From Paenibacillus sp. XY044 (lineage in GTDB: Bacteria > Bacillota > Bacilli > Paenibacillales > Paenibacillaceae): 64,000 nucleotides of DNA. This document shows positions 35,580 through 42,651 of this stretch, one piece after another; positions within the stretch are counted from its first letter, which is position 1, and each line of letters begins with the position of its first letter. The translations under genes and the position numbers were made by a program. The stretch covers positions 124,001 to 188,000 of the forward strand of contig NZ_NQMO01000011.1 in the NCBI RefSeq assembly GCF_002257645.1, read 5' to 3'. The notes beneath the pieces are model-generated. The model had not been told where the DNA came from. It saw nothing but the letters and a program-made list of their open reading frames with translations, and did not search any database.

Positions 35580-36275
35580 TCACTTCTGACCGTAGTAGGC
35601 GTTAACCCCGTGCTTCCGCAAAAAGTGGCGGTCCAGCAGGCTCTGGTCCATCGACGGCGTGTCCGGGTTCAGCTGAAGCATCCTGGCCGTAATTTTGGCC
35701 ACTTCCTCCAGCACCACCGCGTTGTGCACCGCATTATGCGCATCCTTGCCCCAAACGAACGGAGCGTGCGCATGCACGAGAATGCCCGGCACCTCCAAAG
35801 GATCCAATCCCAGCTCGTGAAACCGTTCCACGATGACGTTGCCTGTCTCCAGCTCGTAAGCGCCTTCAATTTCTACCTTCGTCATCGGTCTCGTGACCGG
35901 AATCTCACCATAGAAATAGTCGGCATGCGTCGTCCCGCAAGCAGGCAGCGGTCGCCCGGCTTGCGCCCAGCTCGTGCCCCATGGGGAGTGGGTATGCACC
36001 ACGCCGCCGATTTCCGGGAAGGAGCGGTACAGCACCATATGCGTCGGCGTATCGGACGACGGGCGCAAATCCCCTTCAACCACCCGGCCTTCCAAGTCAA
36101 CGACGACCATGTCCTCCGCCTTCAAATCTTCGTAAGGCACACCGCTCGGCTTGATGACAAACAGCCCGCTCTCGCGGTCGATGCCGCTGACATTTCCCCA
36201 GGTAAACGTGACGAGCCCGTGTTTGGGCAGATCCAAATTCGCTTCCAGTACCTGCTGTTTCAGCGCTTCCAGCAT
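35580..36275 (-). CDS. araD: L-ribulose-5-phosphate 4-epimerase AraD
   Basis: Converts L-ribulose-5-phosphate to D-xylulose-5-phosphate by a zinc-dependent retro-aldol step. 231 residues of the class II aldolase fold: KHGLVTFTWGNVSGID, FVIKPSGVPYEDL, the zinc site VHTHSPWGTSWAQ with a further His in CGTTHADYFYG and HAPFVWG. Start is ATG 36275 with GAGGAAG 8 bases upstream; an in-frame ATG at 36296 would run through that site. It has its own AraR-like box 25 bp upstream, so it can be transcribed separately from araA and araR. Confidence 0.95.
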   Translation of the reverse strand: MLEALKQQVLEANLDLPKHGLVTFTWGNVSGIDRESGLFVIKPSGVPYEDLKAEDMVVVDLEGRVVEGDLRPSSDTPTHMVLYRSFPEIGGVVHTHSPWGTSWAQAGRPLPACGTTHADYFYGEIPVTRPMTKVEIEGAYELETGNVIVERFHELGLDPLEVPGILVHAHAPFVWGKDAHNAVHNAVVLEEVAKITARMLQLNPDTPSMDQSLLDRHFLRKHGVNAYYGQK

Positions 36276-36299
36276 TGCAGACACTTCCTCTCCCACTTT

Positions 36300-36316
36300 A
36301 ATTGTACGTACAAGTT
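36300..36316. promoter_or_regulatory. araR box: AraR-like operator upstream of araD
   Basis: AATTGTACGTACAAGTT, an almost perfect palindrome 25 bp before the araD start; it overlaps a possible -10 (TACAAT on the minus strand). Confidence 0.8.
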
Positions 36317-36357
36317 GTATGATGAAAGTCCGCAGAACCGGACATTCATTTGCCTTT

Positions 36358-37458
36358 TTAAACGTTAACGTTCAGGTTTACAACCGAGTCCCGCTCCACC
36401 AGCTCGGGTTCGTACAGGGTATCTCCGGGAGCCAATCCGTCTTCGATCATCGCGATCAGCTGGCTGGCCGCATCCCGGCCCATGGCCGTCTTGGGATGGG
36501 TCAGCGTCGTCAGCTTCGTTCCGGAAGCCGAGGCCAGCATCGAGTCGTCGAAGCCGACGAACGACACGTCCTCCGGCACGCGCAGCCCGAGCTGCAGCAC
36601 GGCCTCCATCAGGCTGACCGCCAGCTCGTCGTTGTAGCAGACGAATGCGGTCGGCCGTTCCTCCGCCGCCCCGCTCAGCAGCTGCAGCGCCTGCCGGAAC
36701 GGCAGGTCGTTCTTCTGCTCGGTCGTGTACGTGACGACCCGTTTGGGAGCTACGGCGACGCCGCGCGCTTTGTGAGCGGCCAGAAAGCCCTTCAACCGGT
36801 TGACGCCCTGCAAGTCGTCGCGCTTGAAGAACCCGGCGATACGGGTGTGCCCGTTCGCCAGCAGGTGGTCGGCCGCTTTGTAGCCGCCCAGTTCATCGTC
36901 GACCCGAAGCAGCGGGCACTCCAGCTCCCGGTACTTCTCGTTGATCATCAGGTAAGGAATTCCCTTCTCCTGCAGCTCCAAATAATAGCCGAGGTTCGGG
37001 TTGCCCTCCGCGCTCTTCGTCGGCTCGATGATCAGCCCGCTGAGCGGCTGGCTGGTCATCAGCTTCAGGCTCTCCATTTCCTTCTCCTTGTTGTTGTCGG
37101 TGCTGGACAGCAGAAGCCGATAGCCCCTGCTCCGCAGCTCCGCTTCCGCACCCCGTACGATATGCGGAAAGATGTAATCCGATATATAAGTCGTCATAAT
37201 GCCGATCGTCTTGACCAGTTCGCCTTCGCGGCGTCCCGGAAACCGGGCGAACGTGCCTTTGCCCTGGATCCGTTCGAGCCAACCTTCCTTCTCCAGCTCA
37301 CTGTACGTCTGGCGCACCGTCTGGCGGCTCAGGCCGAACTGTTCGGCAATTTCATTTTCGGAAGGAACCTGCTGTCCGGGCTTCAGCTTGCCCGATTCAA
37401 ACCAGGACAGCAGCTCGTTCTTCAGTAGAATATATTTGGGAATCCGTCTGTTATTCAT
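36358..37458 (-). CDS. araR: Arabinose operon repressor AraR (GntR HTH + LacI sensor)
   Basis: Chimeric repressor of 366 residues. A GntR winged helix (IPKYILLKNELLSWFESGKLKPGQ; ENEIAEQFGLSRQTVRQTYSELEKEGW) is fused to a LacI/periplasmic-binding domain (KTIGIMTTYISDYIFP; PTAFVCYNDELAVSLMEAVLQLGLRVPEDVSFVGFDDS). In B. subtilis AraR binds TGTACGTACA operators and is released by L-arabinose; four such boxes exist here. ATG at 37458 is preferred, since the ATG before it abuts the GAGGTGA site. Unusually placed between araA and araD on the same strand, so it would be induced with araA. Confidence 0.94.
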   Translation of the reverse strand: MNNRRIPKYILLKNELLSWFESGKLKPGQQVPSENEIAEQFGLSRQTVRQTYSELEKEGWLERIQGKGTFARFPGRREGELVKTIGIMTTYISDYIFPHIVRGAEAELRSRGYRLLLSSTDNNKEKEMESLKLMTSQPLSGLIIEPTKSAEGNPNLGYYLELQEKGIPYLMINEKYRELECPLLRVDDELGGYKAADHLLANGHTRIAGFFKRDDLQGVNRLKGFLAAHKARGVAVAPKRVVTYTTEQKNDLPFRQALQLLSGAAEERPTAFVCYNDELAVSLMEAVLQLGLRVPEDVSFVGFDDSMLASASGTKLTTLTHPKTAMGRDAASQLIAMIEDGLAPGDTLYEPELVERDSVVNLNVNV

Positions 37459-37583
37459 CATTCACCTCAGCGGCATGCTCTGTATTTCGGCCTTGCGGGC
37501 TGAATCTGCCGATTCATCCCGGAAGGCTTAGTTCTCTTTGAGTATTGTAACACAAGGCCGGGTGAACACAGACATCGGTCAGT

Positions 37584-39074
37584 TTATCTTAAACGGTAAG
37601 CCGCCTCGCTCCAGCGGAGTTCGTTCTTCAGGCGCTGCACGGACGTATCCTTGTCGATCACCACGGCTTCGATGCCCGCCATTTCGGCAAGGTCCGTCAG
37701 GTTTTCGGCCGTCATGGCATAAGACAGCACCGTATGATGCGCGCCTCCGGCCAGGATCCAGGCTTCGGCCGATTCGCGAAGCGACGGCTGCGGCTTCCAC
37801 AGCACGCGGGCCACCGGAAGCTTCGGCATCGGCTTGTCGACCTTCACGCCGTCCACGACGTTAACCAGGAGGCGGAAGCGGTGTCCAAGATCGACGAGGG
37901 AGGCGTTGACCGCCGGGCCGTCCTGGCCGTCGAACACGATGCGGGCTGGGTCCTCTTTGCCGCCGATGCCGAGCGGATGCACTTCAATCGCCGGTTTCGT
38001 GGCCGCGATCGTCGGACATACCTCGAGCATGTGCGCCCCGAGAATCATCTGGTTGCCCGGCTCAAAATGGTATGTGTAATCCTCCATGAACGACGTGCTC
38101 TTGTTGTTTGCAAGAACCTTGAGCACGCGCGTCAGCGCGGCCGTCTTCCAGTCGCCTTCGCCGCCGAAGCCGTATCCGGATTCCATAAGCCGCTGCACGG
38201 CAAGACCCGGAAGTTGCCGGAGTCCGTGAAGATCTTCGAACGTCGTCGTGAAAGCTCCGAATCCGCCTTCCTCCAGGAAGCGGCGCATGGCGATTTCGAT
38301 CCGTGCCTGATAGGCGATCGCATCGCGAACCGGTCCATCGGACAAGCCCGCCTGCGTAATGCTGTACTGCTCTGCATACTCCTTCAGGAGCGCCTGGACT
38401 TCGCTGTCCTGTACTTCGTTCAGCACCTGGACCAAATCACCGACGCCGTAGCCGTTGACCGACCAGCCGAGTTGAATTTGCGCTTCGACCTTGTCGCCGT
38501 CCGTGACGGCCACTTCGCGCATGTTGTCGCCGAAGCGCGCTACCTTCAGGCTGCGGCTCTCCGCATAAGCTGCCGCCGTGCGCATCCATCCGCCGATGCT
38601 GCGGCGCACGTCCTCGTCTTCCCAATGGCCGACCACCACTTTGCGGGCGATGCCGAGTCTGGCTCCGATATGACCGTACTCCCGGTCGCCGTGGGCAGCC
38701 TGGTTCAAGTTCATAAAGTCCATATCGATCGTTTCCCATGGAATGTCACGGTTAAACTGCGTATGCAGGTGAAGCAGCGGCTTCTGAAGCTGTGACAAGC
38801 CGCGGATCCACATTTTCGCCGGGGAGAACGTGTGCATCCATGTAATAATGCCGGCGCAGGATTCGTCGCTGTTCGCCGCGACGATCAGCTGGTAAATCTC
38901 ATCGGACGTCTTCACGATCGGTTTAAAAACGACCGGATACGGAATCGCAGCGGTATCCTGCCCGAGCTGCTCCGCGATGATCCGGGAATGATCGGCCACC
39001 TGTTCCAGCGTTTCGGGTCCGTATAAGTGCTGGCTGCCGGTTACAAACCAAAATGAATGCGGTTTCAATTTCAT
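37584..39074 (-). CDS. araA: L-arabinose isomerase AraA
   Basis: Interconverts L-arabinose and L-ribulose using a divalent metal. 496 residues, with FWFVTGSQHLYGPE, ITWMHTFSPAKMWI, HLHTQFNRDIPW, GGFGAFTTTFEDLHGL, the metal-site MEDYTYHFEPG and GAHMLEVCPTIA segments, and PVARVLWKPQPSLR. ATG at 39074 has GGGAGG 9 bases upstream. First gene of the catabolic unit. Two AraR-like boxes flank its promoter at 39132-39188. Confidence 0.96.
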   Translation of the reverse strand: MKLKPHSFWFVTGSQHLYGPETLEQVADHSRIIAEQLGQDTAAIPYPVVFKPIVKTSDEIYQLIVAANSDESCAGIITWMHTFSPAKMWIRGLSQLQKPLLHLHTQFNRDIPWETIDMDFMNLNQAAHGDREYGHIGARLGIARKVVVGHWEDEDVRRSIGGWMRTAAAYAESRSLKVARFGDNMREVAVTDGDKVEAQIQLGWSVNGYGVGDLVQVLNEVQDSEVQALLKEYAEQYSITQAGLSDGPVRDAIAYQARIEIAMRRFLEEGGFGAFTTTFEDLHGLRQLPGLAVQRLMESGYGFGGEGDWKTAALTRVLKVLANNKSTSFMEDYTYHFEPGNQMILGAHMLEVCPTIAATKPAIEVHPLGIGGKEDPARIVFDGQDGPAVNASLVDLGHRFRLLVNVVDGVKVDKPMPKLPVARVLWKPQPSLRESAEAWILAGGAHHTVLSYAMTAENLTDLAEMAGIEAVVIDKDTSVQRLKNELRWSEAAYRLR

Positions 39075-39131
39075 GATTATAGCCTCCCATGTTTCGGTTT
39101 CGTCACTTGCTGTGCGCAAACTGATATTTTC

Positions 39132-39188
39132 ACTTGTACATACTTATATATAGTAATAAACAAATTATTAGAACATGTACGTACAAGT
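39132..39188. promoter_or_regulatory. araR box: Paired AraR-like operators of araA
   Basis: ACTTGTACATACTTAT (39132-39147) and ACATGTACGTACAAGT (39173-39188) have centres about 42 bp apart, four helical turns. An AT-rich promoter segment (TATATA, TTGTTT) lies between them. The spacing permits cooperative binding on one face of the DNA, as known for AraR in B. subtilis. Confidence 0.75.
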
Positions 39189-39253
39189 TGTATGGGTACA
39201 TTGTATCCCCGCCATGTGAAAAAGGCAAGAACAATTTTGCCTGATTTGTGCTG

Positions 39254-39313
39254 TTGACTTGGTGGCCAAAAAGGAGCATAATCGGTTTGGAAATAAGTTA
39301 GTAAGTACTTACT
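39254..39313 (+). promoter_or_regulatory. Promoter and palindromic operator of the 3-hydroxyacyl-CoA dehydrogenase gene
   Basis: -35 TTGACT (39254-39259) and -10 CATAAT (39277-39282), 17 bp spacer. A perfect 14-bp palindrome AGTAAGTACTTACT lies at 39300-39313, about 10-25 bp after the expected start point. The TetR protein encoded downstream is a candidate binder. Confidence 0.65.
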
Positions 39314-39489
39314 TTTATAGCATGCTAGACTGAATTCTTCACTTTTTTTGCTGCCCGGACAGCTCTTTTTTATGCCGGCTGGCCGTCCTGGCGGCAATCA
39401 CGCGGGCCTTCTTCACACCTGGTCCTTTCGTATGAATCGGTTTCCCGATGACGACAATAACCACAGCATAATAAAGGGAGCAATGCATC

Positions 39490-40389
39490 ATGAATTTCAA
39501 CCATATTACGATTGCCGGCAGCGGCGTGCTGGGCAGCCAAATTGCGTTTCAGACCGCCTTTAAGGGCTTTGAAGTAACCGTATACGACATTAACGATGAG
39601 GCGCTGGAGCGGGCCAAAAGCCGGATCCGCGATCTGATGCCCCACTATCAGCATGATTTGGGCGCTTCAGAGGAAGAACTCGCCGCAGCTCTTAACCGGC
39701 TCTCCTTCAACAGCGACCTGGCCCAAGCGGCAGCCGAGGCCGATCTGGTCATTGAGGCGATTCCGGAAGTGGTGCAGATCAAAACCGACTTTTACCGGGA
39801 GCTGGGCAAGGTTGCCCCGGAACGGACCGTGTTTGCCACGAACTCTTCTACCCTGCTGCCGAGCCAGTTCGCCGAAGCGACCGGGCGGCCGGAGAAGTTC
39901 TTGGCGCTGCATTTTGCCAATGAAATCTGGAAAAACAACACCGGCGAAATCATGAAGCATCCCGGCACGGACATGAACGTGTTCAACGATGTCATCGAAT
40001 TCGCCAAGGCCATCGGCATGGTGGCTCTGCCACTATATAAGGAGCAGCCGGGCTACATTCTGAACTCCCTGCTAGTCCCGCTGCTTGAAGCCGCCCAACT
40101 GCTGCTGGTCAAAGAAGTGGCCGACCCGGAGACGATCGACAAAACGTGGATGGTGGCGACCGGCGCTCCGATGGGACCGTTTGCCATTCTGGACGTCGTA
40201 GGTATCAACACCGCCTACAACATCGGCCTGGCCAAAGCGAAGGAAACCGGCTCCCCTGAATTTGAGAAGATCGCGAATCTCCTGAAAACCGAATATCTCG
40301 ATAAAGGCAAGATCGGCCGCGCCGCCGGCGAGGGCTTCTACAAATATCCGAATCCGAGCTTTGCGCAGCCTGGATTTTTAAAAAGTTAA
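39490..40389 (+). CDS. 3-hydroxyacyl-CoA dehydrogenase
   Basis: NAD-dependent oxidation of 3-hydroxyacyl- or 3-hydroxybutyryl-CoA. 299 residues: Rossmann domain with ITIAGSGVLGSQIAFQ and VTVYDIND, EADLVIEAIPEV, FATNSSTLLPSQFAEATGRPEKFLALHFANEIW (Ser and His active-site region), then the helical dimer domain with GAPMGPFAILDVVGINTAYNI and GEGFYKYPNP. GGGAG precedes the ATG. Close in length to HbdA/PaaH proteins. Transcribed alone from a palindrome-controlled promoter and followed by a repeat and a terminator. Confidence 0.93.
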   Translation: MNFNHITIAGSGVLGSQIAFQTAFKGFEVTVYDINDEALERAKSRIRDLMPHYQHDLGASEEELAAALNRLSFNSDLAQAAAEADLVIEAIPEVVQIKTDFYRELGKVAPERTVFATNSSTLLPSQFAEATGRPEKFLALHFANEIWKNNTGEIMKHPGTDMNVFNDVIEFAKAIGMVALPLYKEQPGYILNSLLVPLLEAAQLLLVKEVADPETIDKTWMVATGAPMGPFAILDVVGINTAYNIGLAKAKETGSPEFEKIANLLKTEYLDKGKIGRAAGEGFYKYPNPSFAQPGFLKS

Positions 40390-40405
40390 CCTGATATAAT
40401 CATTC

Positions 40406-40485
40406 TATATAAGTTGAACTAAAGAATACGATGCAAGCAAGAGAGTACTTGCCCTCATCATCCATTTCAATTTTCAACTTATATA
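40406..40485. repeat. Palindromic intergenic repeat, family B short copy
   Basis: 80 bp with perfect 13-bp inverted ends TATATAAGTTGAA (40406-40418) and TTCAACTTATATA (40473-40485). The outer segments match the copy at 26546-26742 (AACTAAAGAAT-CGATGCAAGCAAG and TACTTGCC, CATCCATTT-AATTTTCAACTT); about 118 bp of its middle are absent. Typical of an internally deleted non-autonomous element. Confidence 0.85.
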
Positions 40486-40500
40486 AAAAGGTGCACAGAA

Positions 40501-40530
40501 AAAAGACCAGCTTAGGTGCTGGTCTTCTTT
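40501..40530 (+). terminator. Terminator after the 3-hydroxyacyl-CoA dehydrogenase gene
   Basis: AAGACCAGC and GCTGGTCTT, 6-base loop, followed by CTTT. It separates the dehydrogenase from the TetR gene downstream. Confidence 0.8.
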
Positions 40531-40593
40531 GTCACTTCCATTATAATTTTAAATACGCGGATACCCTTTTCACGAAACTAAAAGGAGATCGAT

Positions 40594-41178
40594 ATGAACA
40601 AAGGTGAACAGACCAAGCAGCGGATCATCCAGCAGGCAAGAACGCTTTTCTCCACGACCGGCTATGATGCCACGAAGACAAGCGACATCGCCAAATCCTG
40701 CGGCATTTCCGAAGCGGCCATGTATAAATATTTCAGCAGCAAAATGGAACTGCTTAAAGCCTGCGTTGTTACCGCCGAGCCCGATGAAGAGACTCTGGCG
40801 CATCCGGATTTGAGCCCATGCACGAACGAAGAGCTGGTCGAGCGATACGTGAATAAACGGATCACGATGATCGAGCGGAACCATGAGCAGTACAACATTC
40901 TTTTTGCCGAATCTTCGCGTTACCCCGAGCTCTCCCAATATTTTGACCAATCCCTATACCGGCAAAGCGCCGAAATCAAGGAGATCAAGCGGCGGGTCGA
41001 GGAAGGGAAGATGAACATGATCCAAGATATTTTCACCCTTGAGCTGGGTCTGACGGCCGGCATTTGCTCCCTTCTCCAGCATGATCAAATGAATCAGGGC
41101 GAGTTGTTGCAAAACCTGTCCGAATTCCGGAGCGAAATGATCCGGTTTATGAAATACGGCTTGATCGGCAGGCCATAG
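40594..41178 (+). CDS. TetR family transcriptional regulator
   Basis: 194 residues. The N-terminal HTH (QTKQRIIQQARTLFSTTGYDATKTSDIAKSCG; ISEAAMYKYFSSKMELL) has the usual TetR layout; the C-terminal helical ligand domain resembles fatty-acid/acyl-CoA type regulators in length but has no diagnostic residues. AGGAG 6 bases before the ATG. It lies 200 bp downstream of the acyl-CoA dehydrogenase gene, behind a terminator, and converges on the dioxygenase gene. It may bind the AGTAAGTACTTACT palindrome (inference). Confidence 0.88.
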   Translation: MNKGEQTKQRIIQQARTLFSTTGYDATKTSDIAKSCGISEAAMYKYFSSKMELLKACVVTAEPDEETLAHPDLSPCTNEELVERYVNKRITMIERNHEQYNILFAESSRYPELSQYFDQSLYRQSAEIKEIKRRVEEGKMNMIQDIFTLELGLTAGICSLLQHDQMNQGELLQNLSEFRSEMIRFMKYGLIGRP

Positions 41179-41197
41179 ATTTTTAATCCAAAAGCAC

Positions 41198-42061
41198 TCA
41201 GCCGCGCCCGGTCGAAGTCAGCCGCACCCCTATATTCCAAGGATCCCTGAGGAGAAAGGCACCTTCTTCCTGCTCTTCCGCCGCAATTCCCGCCTCACGA
41301 ACCCGCTGAACAAGCTCCTCCACCTCACGTGCTCCCGGCAGCTCAACCGTCATATAATCGATACCGGCGGCATTGACCGGAACCGGCGGCGCTCCGGCGC
41401 CAGCCCAAATATTCAGACCGATATGGTGATGGTAACCTCCGGCCGAGATGAACAGCGCGCGCATGCGCGCATAATCGCCGACTACGTCAAACCCCAGAAT
41501 ATCGCAGTAAAAGCGCTTCGCTTCGGGCAGGCTTCCGACATGGAAGTGGACATGCCCGATCACCGTTCCCGCAGGCAGCCCCTTCCATTCCAGTTCGGCC
41601 GACTGCTCCAGCAGGCCGCGGATGTCCACCGCTTCGGTGACCATGACGTAATTCCCGTCCGGCTCCTTGCGCCACGTGTCTCTGGGACGGTCTGCATAGA
41701 CTTCGATCCCGTTCTGATCCGGGTCGCTCAAATAAATCGCTTCGCTGACCGCGTGGTCCCCTTGGCCGAACGGCGTGTTGGTTTGAATGAAATGGCGGAC
41801 GACCGTCCCCAGATGTTCCCTGCTCGGCAGCAGGATCGCAAAATGGTACAGTCCAGCATGCGAGCGCTCCGGCACGATGACGGCGTCCTCCAGCTCCTCG
41901 AGGATCAGAATCGGGCTTGCGGCTCCCCTCGGTCCCAGCTCCGCCGTACTCCCCTCTCTTTTCAACACTTGCAGTCCGATAATCTCTGTATAAAAGGCGA
42001 TGGAACGGTCCATCCGGCTGATCTTGATTTTAACCGGTCCAAGCTTCATTTCAGGATGCAT
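41198..42061 (-). CDS. catE: VOC family ring-cleaving dioxygenase (CatE-like)
   Basis: 287 residues of two tandem vicinal-oxygen-chelate modules. The first starts VKIKISRMDRSIAFYTEIIGL and has LYHFAILL and GIEVYADRPRD. The second has IGHVHFHVGSLPEAKRFYCDILGF and the HHHIGLN block. The metal ligands His and Glu for extradiol cleavage appear present in the second module. Best match is the B. subtilis CatE (catechol 2,3-dioxygenase) group, which detoxifies catechols and quinones. Near-consensus promoter and a TTAC-N5-GTAA operator upstream. No ring-degradation pathway follows, so detoxification rather than growth on catechol is likely. Confidence 0.85.
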   Translation of the reverse strand: MHPEMKLGPVKIKISRMDRSIAFYTEIIGLQVLKREGSTAELGPRGAASPILILEELEDAVIVPERSHAGLYHFAILLPSREHLGTVVRHFIQTNTPFGQGDHAVSEAIYLSDPDQNGIEVYADRPRDTWRKEPDGNYVMVTEAVDIRGLLEQSAELEWKGLPAGTVIGHVHFHVGSLPEAKRFYCDILGFDVVGDYARMRALFISAGGYHHHIGLNIWAGAGAPPVPVNAAGIDYMTVELPGAREVEELVQRVREAGIAAEEQEEGAFLLRDPWNIGVRLTSTGRG

Positions 42062-42089
42062 GTCAGCACTCCTCCAACTTTTTATTTAA

Positions 42090-42134
42090 TTACTTTTTGT
42101 AAGTAAGTATATTTTTATAATTATTCCTTGTCAA
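42090..42134 (-). promoter_or_regulatory. Promoter and operator of the CatE-like gene
   Basis: Minus strand: -35 TTGACA (42129-42134), 17-bp spacer, -10 TATACT (42106-42111). Next to it lies TTACTTTTTGTAAGTAAGTA, containing TTAC-N5-GTAA (42090-42102) with the same spacing as the azoreductase operator at 50889-50905. Confidence 0.7.
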
Positions 42135-42244
42135 GTGAAAGCTTTACAGTACGGATTAGAAGCATGGTTGAAAATTTTAGAAGAAACCATCCTGCTCCCG
42201 GCCCGTATAATTTAGAAATATGGCATGATAAGGAGGAAATCGAG

Positions 42245-42583
42245 ATGAAGTGTCCGATATGCGATGACTCTCGCATGAAGGAAGTGGAGAAAGACGGAAT
42301 TCTAATCGACATTTGCCCGACATGCAAAGGGGTGTGGCTGGACCGCGGTGAGCTGGACAAGCTGATGACCGACGTCCGCGAAGCTCGCGGAGACTATAAC
42401 GAATGGTATTACGGGGATTCTGAACGAAACCAGAGGCCGAGGGACAGTTACCCTTCCGGTCAGCCCTACCCGCCGCAGCAGCAGCAATATCCTTCATATG
42501 ACAAGCATGGCCATTCCTCTTACCCGCATCATAAGAAAAAGAAAAAAAGCGTGCTTGACGTGTTCGGGGACTTGTTCGACTAA
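42245..42583 (+). CDS. TFIIB-type zinc-ribbon protein
   Basis: 112 residues. The N terminus MKCPICDDSRMKEVEKDGILIDICPTCKGVWLDRGELDKL is the zf-TFIIB/YdaU-like ribbon: CxxC, CxxC, then the GVWLDRGEL signature. A polar Gln/Tyr/Pro-rich linker follows, then a His/Lys tail ending VFGDLFD. ATG at 42245 is chosen since AGGAGG lies 8 bases upstream; the frame is open 39 codons earlier, without a site. Function of the family is unknown. It stands alone, divergent from the dioxygenase, with its own terminator. Confidence 0.88.
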   Translation: MKCPICDDSRMKEVEKDGILIDICPTCKGVWLDRGELDKLMTDVREARGDYNEWYYGDSERNQRPRDSYPSGQPYPPQQQQYPSYDKHGHSSYPHHKKKKKSVLDVFGDLFD

Positions 42584-42601
42584 CGTCCTGCACACGAAAA
42601 T

Positions 42602-42631
42602 ACCCCTGGCTCCGTGCGGAGCCGGGGGTTT
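42602..42631. terminator. Terminator between zinc-ribbon and beta-galactosidase genes
   Basis: ACCCCTGGCTCC and GGAGCCGGGGGT pair around GTGC, followed by TTT on the plus strand. It stands between convergent genes. Confidence 0.82.
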
Positions 42632-42651
42632 CGTATGTTCTGTTCTGCCTT

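Larger units (their letters stand above)
39075..39489. other. 415-bp divergent regulatory region, araA / 3-hydroxyacyl-CoA dehydrogenase
   Basis: Contains the paired AraR-like boxes for araA, the rightward promoter and palindrome for the dehydrogenase gene (39254-39313), and about 175 bp of leader without clear features. No gene is supported. Confidence 0.6.
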
